A stretch of DNA of 64,000 nt from Flavobacterium marginilacus (lineage in GTDB: Bacteria; Bacteroidota; Bacteroidia; Flavobacteriales; Flavobacteriaceae). A program made the position numbers and the translations under genes. The notes beneath the pieces are model-generated. The model saw nothing but the letters and a program-made list of their open reading frames with translations. It ran no database searches and was not told the origin of the DNA. Positions 29,126-38,352 of this stretch are shown piece after piece. The stretch spans positions 5,208,001-5,272,000 of the forward strand of contig NZ_CP113975.1 in NCBI RefSeq assembly GCF_026870155.1, in the 5' to 3' direction. Position 1 is the first letter of the stretch. Every line of letters begins with the position of its first letter.

Positions 29126-32100
29126 TTATTTTTCAATTTTAACAATTACCATTTTTCCATTGTATGGTTTATTACCTTTTGCACCCAATGCTTCCGTTGC
29201 TTCTTGAATATTATCAAACTTGTCGGTGTATATAAAATATCTGCTGGTATTTACATCATAGAAGAAGTTCACATTTGACTGTCCAGCTGCAACAGTCTTG
29301 GTGACAAATGCATCTCTTTTTGCGACATCTCCATGTACAGCTAATATCATATAATAACCGCTTTCCAAATTTTTATTGTTTTTAATAATCTGCATATTTG
29401 CCTGATTATCTCCAAAATCAAAATCTTCAGCTTTCAACGGAACACTGCTTACTTTAGTAGTCGCTTTTATCTGTTTCAAAGTAGCTATATCCTGAGCTAA
29501 ACGATCCTGATCATTTGTAGTAATCGCACGTTTGATTCTACGTTTTTTCTCAATTTCAGTTTCCACTTTAATTTTTTCTAATGTGGAAATTAAAGCTGCA
29601 TTAGACTGTTCCGCCTTAACTTGTTCGGCCTTTAAATTTTCGATAGTCTTCAAATAATTTTGATTAATAAGATCATTTTTAGATGTCTTTTTAAGTCTTT
29701 CATTGTAAAGTCTATTGAACTCAGCCAAATTATCAACCCGCACTTTATTCAATTCCGCAATTTGAGATTTAATGGATTCCAACTCAGCATTTTCACCAGC
29801 TGTACTTTTGAACTCAACAGCTGTTTTAACGATTCCTTTATCACTTAAATCGTTTTCCTCTCTCATATCCTTCAATGCTTTTTCTTTGTTGACTACAGAT
29901 GCGTCCAAACGGCTCAGCAATTGCTGCTGTTTCCTTTTCGAATCTTCAAGAGTAGTTGCCAGATAATCCATTGATTTACCATATTCATCTTTAGGCATAG
30001 CATCTGCCTTAGCTTTTGCTAATGCCTCAACTGCAAGTTTTGCAGCAGCAGCAGCTTCAGCTTTTTCCTGCTCAGCCTGAGCATCGGCTTTGGCTTTATT
30101 CTCTGCAGCTAATTTGGCGGCGGCGGCGTCAGCAATCACTTTAGCCTTGGCGTCAGCAGCAAGTTTAGCAGCGGCGGCATCGGCATCGGCTTTCGCTTTT
30201 ACTTCTGCAGCTAATTTGGCAGCGGCAGCATCGGCTTTGGCTTTATTATCTGCGGCAAGTTTAGCAGCAGCTTCGGCATCAGCTTTCGCTTTTGCTTCTG
30301 CAGCTAATTTGGCAGCTTCTGCGTCGGCTTTGGCTTTATTATCTGCGACAAGTTTAGCAGCAGCTTCGGCATCGGCTTTCGCTTTTGCTTCTGCAGCTAA
30401 TTTGGCAGCGGCAGCATCGGCTTTGGCTTTATTATCTGCGGCAAGTTTAGCAGCAGCTTCGGCATCAGCTTTTGCTTTTGCTTCTGCAGCTAATTTGGCA
30501 GCGGCAGCTTCGGCTTTGGCTTTATTATCTGCGGCAAGTTTAGCAGCAGCTTCGGCATCAGCTTTTGCTTTTGCTTCTGCAGCTAATTTGGCAGTTTCTG
30601 CATCGGCTTTGGCTTTATTATCTGCGGCAAGTTTAGCAGCAGCTTCGGCATCGGCTTTCGCTTTTGCTTCTGCAGCTAATTTGGCAGCGACAGCATCGGC
30701 TTTGGCTTTATTATCTGCGGCAAGTTTAGCAGCAGCTTCGGCATCAGCTTTTGCTTTTGCTTCTGCAGCTAATTTGGAAGCTTCTGCGTCGGCTTTGGCT
30801 TTATTATCTGCGGCAAGTTTAGCAGCAGCTTCGGCATCGGCTTTCGCTTTTGCTTCTGCAGCTAATTTGGCAGCGGCAGCATCGGCTTTGGCTTTATTAT
30901 CTGCGGCAAGTTTAGCAGCAGCTTCGGCATCAGCTTTTGCTTTTGCTTCTGCAGCTAATTTGGAAGCTTCTGCGTCGGCTTTGGCTTTATTATCTGCGGC
31001 AAGTTTAGCAGCTTCGGCATCAGCTTTCGCTTTTGCTTCTGCAGCTAATTTGGCAGTTTCTGCATCGGCTTTGGCTTTATTATCTGCAGCAAGTTTAGCA
31101 GCTTCGGCATCAGCTTTCGCTTTTGCTTCTGCAGCTAATTTGGCAGCGACAGCATCGGCTTTGGCTTTATTATCTGCGGCAAGTTTAGCAACAGCTTCGG
31201 CATCAGCTTTCGCTTTTACTTCTGCAGCTAATTTGGCAGCGGCAGCATCGGCTTTGGCTTTATTATCTGCGGCAAGTTTAGCAGCAGCTTCGGCATCAGC
31301 TTTCGCTTTTACTTCTGCAGCTAATTTGGCAGCGACAGCATCGGCTTTGGCTTTATTATCTGCGGCAAGTTTAGCAGCAGCTTCGGCATCAGCTTTCGCT
31401 TTTACTTCTGCAGCTAATTTGGCAGCGACAGCATCGGCTTTGGCTTTATTATCTGCGGCAAGTTTAGCAGCAGCTTCGGCATCAGCTTTCGCTTTTACTT
31501 CTGCAGCTAATTTGGAAGCGGCAGCATCGGCTTTGGCTTTATTATCTGCGGCAAGTTTAGCAGCTGCGACATCAGCATCCGCTTTTATTTTAGTATCAGC
31601 AGCTAATTTGGCAGCCGCCTCTTCTTTGGCTTTATTCTCTGTAGCAAGCTTAACTGCAGCATCAGCTTTCGCTTTTGCATCTGCAGCAATTTTAGCTGCA
31701 TCGGCTTTCGCTTTTTTCTCTGCTGCCACTTTTGCCGCTGCATCAGCATCCGCTTTTACTTTAGTTTCAGCAGCTAATTTGGTTGCTGCTTTAGCTTTAT
31801 TATCAGCTGCAAGTTTTGCAGCTGCATCTGCATCGGCTTTTACTTTAGTTTCAGCAGCTAATTTGGCTTTGTTTTCAGCTGCCGCTTTTACCGCTGCATC
31901 TGCTTTCGCTTTATTATTAGCATCTAGTTTTTCCTTAGCTGTAAGTTCTGGTTTCTTAACTGCCAATGCCGCCGCATCAGCTTTGGCTTTGGCATCTGCA
32001 TCTAATTTAGCTTTACGCTGCAGAGCCAGAGCATCAGATTTAGCTTTTGCCAGCGTTGCTGCATCAGCCTTAGCTTTTGCAGCAGCATCTAATTTAGCTT

Positions 32101-33154
32101 TATTTGCTGCGGCGATTTTAGCCTGCTGAGCTGCTTTAGCATTAGCAGCTGTTTTCGTATTTGTAGTTGGTGCAGCAGCAATCTTCTTTTGAACAGGAGC
32201 TGGTTCAATTAAACCGCTTTCTTCTTCATCATCACCATAATCAAAATTCTTATTCTTGAATTTATAAGCTAGGACAATAATATGAGAACCTCCTAATTGT
32301 GAAATATCTCCTAGACCCATACCGTACGAATATTCAAGAGCTATTTTTGAGGTAATATTAAGCCCAACTCCAGCAGTCGCTCCTAATACAGAATTATAAC
32401 CTGCCTGAGCCCAAATTCCTCTTGGAATGGTAAACATAGCTGAACCAGAAAAGACTGTTTTTTCTTTATTAACTTCAGTCTTGATTAAGGCCGAAAATTT
32501 ACTTTTGTCAAAAAAACCGTAAGAATCAAGGTAACCGGTATACATCACATGTCCTTCAACGCCTTTGTTTGGATCGTCTTTTAAAATACCAGACTTAAAA
32601 TTATAAGTAACCAAATTGGTAAATGAAACTCCAAAATCAAAAAATGTAGAACCATAATTTATCCCCGGATTAATGGTCAATAAAGTATTGGAAGGAATAT
32701 TATCTAAAGAAGGATCTGCAAAATTAGAGATAACTTTTCCTTTGTCTAAACCGCTTTTATAAGCACTCAAATTAATACCAAAAGTCAAATTACTATCTTC
32801 CTGCAAAAGTATATTTTGTGCAAAATTGGCAACAAGACCTGTAGTGCTAAGTACTCCTTGAGACTGCTGAAAAATTCCTAATCCAACTCCTTGATTCTCA
32901 CTGAAACGTCCAGAATAATTAAGCAGATACGTTTTGGGCGCATTTTCAAATCCAGCCCACTGGGTTTTGTTAAACAAAGTAATGTAGGTACTCTGCTGTC
33001 TTACAAAACTAAAAGTCGGATTAATTATGAACGAATTAAATTTTAAAGAGTTTCCTGGTGGAATAACATAAGATACAACACCGTCTTCTTGTTGTGCATA
33101 GAAAACATGAATAGAACAGCAAAAAAAGAAAACGCTTAGTAAAATTTTTTTCAT
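29126..33154 (-). CDS. sprD: SprD-position protein: PorP/SprF-like barrel, giant Ala-rich helix and SPOR-like C-terminus
   Basis: This 1342-residue protein begins with a signal peptide (cut near V-F-Y-A-Q, residue 21). Residues about 22-310 resemble the PorP/SprF family of T9SS outer-membrane proteins. Residues about 341-1050 are a low-complexity helix of K-L-A-A-[DE]-x-K-A-K-A-D-A units, like the TolA spacer. A second, ordinary coiled coil follows (about 1052-1235), then a C-terminal region (about 1260-1340) with a Y-Y-M-I-L start that looks like a peptidoglycan-binding SPOR domain. The layout suggests an outer-membrane element tethered to the wall and helping secretion or anchoring of the adhesin. 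Its ATG lies one base after the stop of the upstream gene, so the two are translationally coupled. The symbol rests on order (sprC-sprD-sprB in F. johnsoniae), and the SPOR call is by eye. Confidence 0.65.
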   Translation of the reverse strand: MKKILLSVFFFCCSIHVFYAQQEDGVVSYVIPPGNSLKFNSFIINPTFSFVRQQSTYITLFNKTQWAGFENAPKTYLLNYSGRFSENQGVGLGIFQQSQGVLSTTGLVANFAQNILLQEDSNLTFGINLSAYKSGLDKGKVISNFADPSLDNIPSNTLLTINPGINYGSTFFDFGVSFTNLVTYNFKSGILKDDPNKGVEGHVMYTGYLDSYGFFDKSKFSALIKTEVNKEKTVFSGSAMFTIPRGIWAQAGYNSVLGATAGVGLNITSKIALEYSYGMGLGDISQLGGSHIIVLAYKFKNKNFDYGDDEEESGLIEPAPVQKKIAAAPTTNTKTAANAKAAQQAKIAAANKAKLDAAAKAKADAATLAKAKSDALALQRKAKLDADAKAKADAAALAVKKPELTAKEKLDANNKAKADAAVKAAAENKAKLAAETKVKADADAAAKLAADNKAKAATKLAAETKVKADADAAAKVAAEKKAKADAAKIAADAKAKADAAVKLATENKAKEEAAAKLAADTKIKADADVAAAKLAADNKAKADAAASKLAAEVKAKADAEAAAKLAADNKAKADAVAAKLAAEVKAKADAEAAAKLAADNKAKADAVAAKLAAEVKAKADAEAAAKLAADNKAKADAAAAKLAAEVKAKADAEAVAKLAADNKAKADAVAAKLAAEAKAKADAEAAKLAADNKAKADAETAKLAAEAKAKADAEAAKLAADNKAKADAEASKLAAEAKAKADAEAAAKLAADNKAKADAAAAKLAAEAKAKADAEAAAKLAADNKAKADAEASKLAAEAKAKADAEAAAKLAADNKAKADAVAAKLAAEAKAKADAEAAAKLAADNKAKADAETAKLAAEAKAKADAEAAAKLAADNKAKAEAAAAKLAAEAKAKADAEAAAKLAADNKAKADAAAAKLAAEAKAKADAEAAAKLVADNKAKADAEAAKLAAEAKAKADAEAAAKLAADNKAKADAAAAKLAAEVKAKADADAAAAKLAADAKAKVIADAAAAKLAAENKAKADAQAEQEKAEAAAAAKLAVEALAKAKADAMPKDEYGKSMDYLATTLEDSKRKQQQLLSRLDASVVNKEKALKDMREENDLSDKGIVKTAVEFKSTAGENAELESIKSQIAELNKVRVDNLAEFNRLYNERLKKTSKNDLINQNYLKTIENLKAEQVKAEQSNAALISTLEKIKVETEIEKKRRIKRAITTNDQDRLAQDIATLKQIKATTKVSSVPLKAEDFDFGDNQANMQIIKNNKNLESGYYMILAVHGDVAKRDAFVTKTVAAGQSNVNFFYDVNTSRYFIYTDKFDNIQEATEALGAKGNKPYNGKMVIVKIEK
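30118..31600 (-). repeat. Tandem 93-nt repeats encoding a 31-residue Ala/Lys-rich helix unit
   Basis: The marker tttatt inside the repeat recurs at 30242, 30335, 30428 and 30521, giving a 93-nt period (31 residues). A few units are shortened by one codon to 90 nt. About fifteen units can be followed. Each consists of two related halves of 15 and 16 residues, K-L-A-A-D-N-K-A-K-A-D-A and K-L-A-A-E-A-K-A-K-A-D-A plus alanines. The repeats also create a long meaningless open frame on the opposite strand. Confidence 0.9.
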
Positions 33155-33155
33155 A

Positions 33156-34688
33156 TTATTTAAGAAGAGTTATCGAACCCTTTTTGGCTGAATCGCCATT
33201 TGGAGCAATTATATAATAAAAAACAGGATTGAAATTCTTGAATTCAATATCAGATTGAGGCCAGCCGTTATAATTATCGTAGTTATCGGTTTCAAATACA
33301 ATTTCGCCCAAAGAACTCAAAATCGTTACATGGGTATTTGTATTGCTATAAATATCTGGTACAATCCAACTATCATTATTACCGTCATTATTAGGACTAA
33401 CAACATTTGAAATCTTAGGCACATTATAATTTATTACAGAACTATATTTTACTTTAAAAGAGAATACACATCCAGATAAGGTCAATTTATAATTTCCAGC
33501 AAGAGTTATATCCAAAGCACTTTGCACAGCACCAGGAATAGGACTGTCATTAAAATACCATTGATAAACCGGATTTGAAACATTAGTTGTAGTTGTCACT
33601 ATTAATGTATTTCCCTGATCAACAGACAATGTTTCTCCTTCAGCAACAATACTACTATTGGCATTAATTGCACCAACTGCTTTTAAATCGATTTTAGCGG
33701 TATCATTACAGCCTCCAAAATCAATATCGCAAGTATATATTCCAGGAACATTCGTCGTATATGTTTGATCTGCAGCACCAGGAATAACGACACCATCTTT
33801 TCTCCAAACATAAGAATTACCATAAGAGGCGATTAAAATTGTAGTCTCGGAAGAACAGAAAGGGTTTCCTTTACTTGATGAGATTAAAGCACCGCCACTT
33901 CCAGCAGAACTTATAACATTAATACCCTGTGATCTGTAATTATCGTCAGAACATGGGCCATAATTTAATTTTGCAAAATAAAGACCAGGTCCATTTACAA
34001 TTATTGAACTGGACGATTGGCCTGGAATCAAAACATCATCTTTATACCAGTTGTATTTTAAATGCTGATAATTAGCAGGTGATGAACTCGGAGTACTTGG
34101 ATCCGGATTATAAACTGTTAATGTAACACTTCCGCCGCTGCAGAAACTAACAGAATTTTTCTTGTCATTGATAAAAAAAGCTCCGTTATAAGATTTAAAA
34201 TAGGCAGAAAATGATTTGGTGCTGACAGTACCATATATTGTAAAACTAGTACTTACTACACCTGAACTGCTCTTAATTCTTAGCTGATATTTATCAGACC
34301 CAGATAAATTAGTAGGAATAGCAAAAGTCAATGTTTTATCCGTTGAAGTATCAGGAGGAGTTCCTGCTAAAGATTCCAAGGGAATAGTAGCTGTAGGAGT
34401 TGCAAATGAACCGTTTTGATCTGATAACTCAACGGCAAAAGTTTCACTTGGATCAAAACCAGCAATTTTGAATTGTGCCTGATATTCATTAAACACCTTA
34501 GCTGGGTCTGTCGGATGAGGACCTCCAGCACAAATTTTATCAAAAGGCAATTTTTGAGGAGAAATTGTTTGTGCAAATAATCCTAGTGTTGAAGGAACTG
34601 CCATCAACATTAAAAAAAATAAAAATATATTAGAAAAAAATAAAAAAGTAGGTTTTCTATTCATAGGTCGATATTTATTGCATTTCAT
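33156..34688 (-). CDS. sprC: SprC-position exported protein with Ig-like domains and type B T9SS sorting domain
   Basis: This 510-residue protein has an N-terminal signal sequence (hydrophobic stretch about residues 14-36, ending F-A-Q). It carries at least three Ig/PKD-like modules, seen as Y-x-W-Y or Y-V-W-R strands followed by V-I-P-G and a conserved G-x-Y ending (for example near residues 215-245, 290-320 and 370-400). The last ~85 residues match the gliding-motility-associated (CHU_C, type B) C-terminal domain: S-P-N-N-D-G-N-N-D, a G-W-P segment and a Y-Y-I ending, used for T9SS export. The start at 34688 gives eight residues before a second Met that is also usable. The symbol is inferred from position between the upstream exported proteins and the SprD-like gene. 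Confidence 0.65.
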   Translation of the reverse strand: MKCNKYRPMNRKPTFLFFSNIFLFFLMLMAVPSTLGLFAQTISPQKLPFDKICAGGPHPTDPAKVFNEYQAQFKIAGFDPSETFAVELSDQNGSFATPTATIPLESLAGTPPDTSTDKTLTFAIPTNLSGSDKYQLRIKSSSGVVSTSFTIYGTVSTKSFSAYFKSYNGAFFINDKKNSVSFCSGGSVTLTVYNPDPSTPSSSPANYQHLKYNWYKDDVLIPGQSSSSIIVNGPGLYFAKLNYGPCSDDNYRSQGINVISSAGSGGALISSSKGNPFCSSETTILIASYGNSYVWRKDGVVIPGAADQTYTTNVPGIYTCDIDFGGCNDTAKIDLKAVGAINANSSIVAEGETLSVDQGNTLIVTTTTNVSNPVYQWYFNDSPIPGAVQSALDITLAGNYKLTLSGCVFSFKVKYSSVINYNVPKISNVVSPNNDGNNDSWIVPDIYSNTNTHVTILSSLGEIVFETDNYDNYNGWPQSDIEFKNFNPVFYYIIAPNGDSAKKGSITLLK

Positions 34689-34794
34689 TGGGGATAAAAT
34701 CCAATTTTCTACTCAGTAATAAAAAGAGATCAACCAATTTGTTTATTCTATATAATAGGATCTGCAAACAATTGAAATGATTTATTTATGTAAT

Positions 34795-34844
34795 AAAATG
34801 AAAGCTAAACCTATAATTATTTGAGGTCTAACTTTCATTTTTAT
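34795..34844 (-). terminator. Hairpin after the beta-helix protein gene
   Basis: An inverted repeat of about 18 bp (arms aaaatgaaagctaaacct and aggtctaactttcatttt, with one or two mismatches) follows the stop of the minus-strand gene at 34865 and ends in a short T-rich stretch. It may act as a full or partial terminator that lowers expression of the downstream sprC-like gene within the cluster. Confidence 0.45.
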
Positions 34845-34864
34845 ATTTAATACGAAGTTTAGTT

Positions 34865-36154
34865 TTATTTTGTAGAAGCAGTAAACTTAGTAAGTGCTAG
34901 TCTAAAATCTGGTCTTCTAGGATTTGCAAAATCATTAAATGTTTCAATATTAGAAGTTTTAGAATACAAATTAAAGAAAGCATTAGCTCCATAATAACTC
35001 TCCAAATCTTCATTATTTAAAGAGCCTGCTGAAAATATATTTCCGCTGCAGAAATTAAAATACATTTCTTCGATTCTAATCTTTTTAAGATTTTTTTCAT
35101 TAATATCGATTTTAGAATCCAATATTATAGCCGGTTTAAAACCAGATATTACGCTTTTTCTTAAAACCAGTGTAGTATTCTCAGCTACTAAAACAGCTTC
35201 TTTTACTAATCCTGCTTTTACGTCTGTATCAATATCATCACTATCATTTGCTAAAGTAAGGTTTGTAGCAGTAACTGATGTTTGTTTTTTAGTAAAATCG
35301 GCATCTTCTTTTTTAACATACGAAGAAATATCTAAACAGCGTGAGCCGCCGCTATTACTTACATAAGAAGATCTTATAGCTAATGAATTGTCAATCTTAG
35401 CCTGTGTTCCTAGTGAAAATTTAAAATCAGAACCGTTGCATCTGTATGAAACCAATTTAGACATTGCAGGCTCGCCGCCTAATACATCAAAAGCTTCACC
35501 AGCAGCATAACTTACCATAATGTTTTCCAAGATTGTTTTATTTCCAATACCTCCAAGCAAAATTGCATCAAAGTTTTCAGCACCTCTAGCTTTTTTTCCA
35601 GCATATTCTACTCTGACAAATTTCAATACTCCTGACGAACTTGCAGGATTACTACCGCCATAAGTTGTCAATGCAGGATCTAAATCATCATAGTTTATTG
35701 AAGAATAAAGTCCGAATTTATTAATTGGGGCATCGCCAAGAATAACGATACCTCCCCAGTCCCCTGCTTTTTTAGCAGTTTTGTTAGAAGTAAAAACAAT
35801 AGGATCTGTTTCTAGACCTTCTGCAACAATTTGAGAACCTTTAGTAATAATCAAAGTTCCTCTAGAATCAGAATCACCAATAATTATAGTACCCGGATCT
35901 ATAGTAAGTACAGCATTATTTGTAACATATACATTACCTTGGATAATGTATACATCCTTTTTTGTTAATCTTGTATTTACTGTAATATTACCAGCAAGGA
36001 TTTGAGTTGCCTCACCATAATCAGCTTTTGCAGGTTTGAATTCTGTCCAGTTATTTAACCAATTGCTTGATCCAAAAATTCCTTTTTCTTGTTGAGCATT
36101 TACATTGCTAACAACTGTAAAAAAAACCCAAATAAGTAAAAATTTAGTTTTCAT
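34865..36154 (-). CDS. Exported right-handed beta-helix-like protein of the gliding locus
   Basis: This 429-residue protein has a clear signal peptide (about 20 residues, ending V-N-A-Q). The body has stacked short beta strands typical of a parallel beta-helix: V-L-T-I-D-P-G-T-I-I-I-G-D, then G-S-Q-I-V-A-E-G, P-I-V-F-T-S-N-K and a W-G-G-I-V-I-L-G motif. This signature is seen in many Bacteroidota surface or secreted proteins. No catalytic residues were recognised and there is no visible T9SS sorting domain at the C-terminus. It lies second in the minus-strand cluster, 105 nt after the small exported protein, so a supporting role in adhesin export or surface assembly is inferred only from context. 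Confidence 0.6.
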   Translation of the reverse strand: MKTKFLLIWVFFTVVSNVNAQQEKGIFGSSNWLNNWTEFKPAKADYGEATQILAGNITVNTRLTKKDVYIIQGNVYVTNNAVLTIDPGTIIIGDSDSRGTLIITKGSQIVAEGLETDPIVFTSNKTAKKAGDWGGIVILGDAPINKFGLYSSINYDDLDPALTTYGGSNPASSSGVLKFVRVEYAGKKARGAENFDAILLGGIGNKTILENIMVSYAAGEAFDVLGGEPAMSKLVSYRCNGSDFKFSLGTQAKIDNSLAIRSSYVSNSGGSRCLDISSYVKKEDADFTKKQTSVTATNLTLANDSDDIDTDVKAGLVKEAVLVAENTTLVLRKSVISGFKPAIILDSKIDINEKNLKKIRIEEMYFNFCSGNIFSAGSLNNEDLESYYGANAFFNLYSKTSNIETFNDFANPRRPDFRLALTKFTASTK

Positions 36155-36230
36155 AGGCTTGGGGGATATTAATATTTTTTCTCTGTAGGAGAGATTATTT
36201 ACTCATAAAAGAGTTTGAGATCGAACTTAG

Positions 36231-36262
36231 AAAATATAAATTTTCTAAAAATTTATATTTTA
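36231..36262 (-). other. AT-only hairpin at a gene end
   Basis: The arms aaaatataaatttt and aaaatttatatttt are perfectly complementary around a three-base loop and overlap the stop codon of the small exported protein gene. With no G/C pair in the stem it is weak as a terminator, but it may stabilise the mRNA end or separate translation of the two genes. Confidence 0.4.
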
Positions 36263-36709
36263 TTGTCCTTCTAAATCTCGTAATGATTTTAATGTCTGTT
36301 CATAGAACAAAATTGCATTAACTAGCTGTCCTTTATCACAAAAAGGGAGCATTTTTCTTAGATAATCAACGGAAATATCTAAATAAGTCTGTGTTGCTTC
36401 TTTATCTAAATCTAAAGCTTTTTTGTTGTCAGCTGTATCTGGAATACCTAAATCTGTCATAGTTACACCTGGCTTAGTTGCTAAGCCAATTTTAGGCAGT
36501 ATTCTCACAATCACTTTCATACGCTCAATGTATAATTCTACCAATTCACCTTTTGACAACGCTTTCAATGTTTTATCATCATTGTAAGTACGTATCGATG
36601 CACTTGTACTAATAATACTTTGAGGCAAGTTAGGTTTTGCCTGTGCAATACATTTTGATGAGCTTACTGCTAACATAAAAATACTGAAAAAAATAATTTT
36701 CCCTTTCAT
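36260..36709 (-). CDS. Small exported protein, first gene of the gliding cluster
   Basis: The predicted product has 149 residues, with a signal peptide (about 22 residues, ending C-I-A-Q) and a mature part that looks fully alpha-helical. I do not recognise a domain. It begins the minus-strand gene cluster leading to the adhesin and has a near-consensus promoter directly upstream (36763-36734). The start at 36709 is supported by the signal peptide beginning at once and by the promoter position. A periplasmic accessory role in gliding or adhesin export is possible but only inferred from its place. Confidence 0.6.
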   Translation of the reverse strand: MKGKIIFFSIFMLAVSSSKCIAQAKPNLPQSIISTSASIRTYNDDKTLKALSKGELVELYIERMKVIVRILPKIGLATKPGVTMTDLGIPDTADNKKALDLDKEATQTYLDISVDYLRKMLPFCDKGQLVNAILFYEQTLKSLRDLEGQ

Positions 36710-36733
36710 ATCTTGGTTTTTTAATTAATAAAA

Positions 36734-36763
36734 CAAAAATATACAATTAAATTGAATTTGCAA
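36734..36763 (-). promoter_or_regulatory. Promoter of the gliding/adhesin gene cluster
   Basis: The minus strand reads TTG (36763-36761), 19 nt, then TATTTTTG (36741-36734), a full match to the Bacteroidota consensus. The start codon of the first gene lies at 36709, giving a leader of about 20 nt. This is the best candidate for the main promoter of the whole cluster. Confidence 0.6.
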
Positions 36764-37086
36764 GTCCTGAAAAATAAAATCTAGAATATTTTAATGTAAA
36801 ATCAACCTGTTTTTTACATTATATCCTATATAACCAGCACTTTATCGGAAAATATTGGATATTTAAAAAAATTAAAAATAGTAAAATTTAAAACAAAAAG
36901 AACGTTTTTACTTATTAAAACAATTAAAGAAATCATAATTAATTATTTCGAAAAAAAGAAATTCAAAAGTTATCAACAAATATTAGTTGAAAAAACACAT
37001 CGTGAATACGTTTCAATTATATAAAAAATTCAAACAGACTTATAATTTATGCAATAACAAGTTCTAAACTTTGTAATAGAAAATTT

Positions 37087-37114
37087 TTGAAACTATCATT
37101 TTCTTTTATCTTTG
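37087..37114 (+). promoter_or_regulatory. Promoter of the delta' gene, almost touching the start codon
   Basis: TTG at 37087, a 17-nt spacer and TATCTTTG at 37107-37114 match the consensus perfectly. The ATG of the next gene is at 37119, only four bases further. Transcription should begin at or beside the ATG, implying a leaderless message. Confidence 0.6.
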
Positions 37115-37118
37115 CTAC

Positions 37119-38255
37119 ATGCAATTCTCTAAAATTTTAGGACAGGAATACATTAAAAATCACTTAATCAAAAGTGTCGATGCAGGCAGAATTCCTCATG
37201 CTCAATTGTTTGTTGGCCCCGAAGGCAGCGGTACTTTACCAATGGCAATCGCATATGCTCAATATGTATTATGTAATTCCCAGCAAGGTCCGAATGAATC
37301 CTGTATAGTCAAATTTGAAAAAATTACCCATCCAGATCTGCATTTTATTTATCCTACAGTTACTACTGAAGAGGTTAAACAAAAACCAAAAAGTATCGAT
37401 TTCATTTCGGATTGGAGGGAATTTATTTTAGAAAATCCTTACGGCGGCTTATTTGATTGGTATGACAAATTAGGTGTTCAAAATAAGCAGGGCGAAATTC
37501 GTGTAGACGATGCGCAGGAAATTTTAAAGTCCCTGTCCTTAAAATCCTATGAAGGCGGTTATAAAATAATGATTATCTGGATGGCCGATAAAATGAATAT
37601 CGCCGCATCCAATAAACTCCTCAAATTATTAGAAGAACCACCAGAGAAAACAGTTTTTCTTCTCATTTCTGAAAATGAAGAAGATATAATTCAGACAATT
37701 CGTTCCCGCTGCCAGATAACACATTTTAATGGTTTAAGCGAGCAGCTAATTGCAAATACTCTTGTCGAAAAAAAAGAATTAGACCCAAAAACTGCTCAAA
37801 AAATTGCGCACCAGGCACAGGGAAATTATAACAAAGCACTTCACTTATTAAATGCAGATGATGAAGCTTCGCCTTTTGAACAATGGTTTGTCACCTGGGT
37901 TCGGGCTGCATTCAAAGCCAAAGGAAATGCCGCTGCCATACAGGACTTGATCGAATGGAGTGAACAGATAGCCGCACTAGGAAGAGAGACTCAAAAAAAG
38001 TTTTTGCAGTTCTGTATTGAAATGTTCCGTCAGGCTCTGCTGCTTAATTATGAAGCCAAAGAACTTGTCTATATAGAAACCAAAGCTGCAAAATTCAAGT
38101 TGGAAAATTTTGCTCCTTTTGTAAACGGCAATAACATTAATGACATTTTTAAAGAAATATCAGATGCTATGTATCATATCGAACGCAATGGAAATGCGAA
38201 AATAATTTTAACAGATTTATCTATAAAACTTACACGTTTAATTCATAAAAAATAA
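37119..38255 (+). CDS. holB: DNA polymerase III delta'-like clamp-loader subunit
   Basis: This 378-residue AAA+ protein begins with F-S-K-I-L-G-Q-E and H-A-Q-L-F-V-G-P-E-G, the typical start of delta' (HolB). The phosphate-loop position reads G-P-E-G-S-G-T-L and lacks the lysine needed to bind ATP, as is usual for this stationary clamp-loader subunit. The conserved L-L-E-E-P-P and S-R-C-Q motifs (about residues 170-205) are present. It would load the sliding clamp together with gamma/tau and delta. The start is set by the conserved N-terminus, although the promoter box lies just four bases before it. The next gene starts 97 nt downstream. Confidence 0.85.
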   Translation: MQFSKILGQEYIKNHLIKSVDAGRIPHAQLFVGPEGSGTLPMAIAYAQYVLCNSQQGPNESCIVKFEKITHPDLHFIYPTVTTEEVKQKPKSIDFISDWREFILENPYGGLFDWYDKLGVQNKQGEIRVDDAQEILKSLSLKSYEGGYKIMIIWMADKMNIAASNKLLKLLEEPPEKTVFLLISENEEDIIQTIRSRCQITHFNGLSEQLIANTLVEKKELDPKTAQKIAHQAQGNYNKALHLLNADDEASPFEQWFVTWVRAAFKAKGNAAAIQDLIEWSEQIAALGRETQKKFLQFCIEMFRQALLLNYEAKELVYIETKAAKFKLENFAPFVNGNNINDIFKEISDAMYHIERNGNAKIILTDLSIKLTRLIHKK

Positions 38256-38352
38256 AGCTCCATGAAATGGGCATGAACAAAATTGGCAAGAAAGACCAAT
38301 AACAGCTATTCAAATTACATACGACCAATTAAAAAACAATAAATATCTACAT

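Larger units (their letters stand above)
36710..37118. other. Divergent intergenic region between the gliding cluster and the delta' gene
   Basis: This 409-nt, very AT-rich region contains two outward-facing promoters (listed separately), one for each side. No open frame or hairpin of note was seen between them. Confidence 0.6.

Noticed and set aside
30118..31600. Regular short repeats that might be taken for a CRISPR array
   Set aside because: There are no unique spacers, the units are contiguous and in frame, and they encode the helix of a real protein; no cas genes are present.
30090..32129. 679-codon plus-strand open frame rich in Ala, Ser and Leu
   Set aside because: It is the antisense of the Ala/Lys-rich helix repeats; codon bias and repeat structure create it, and it has no signal or domain.
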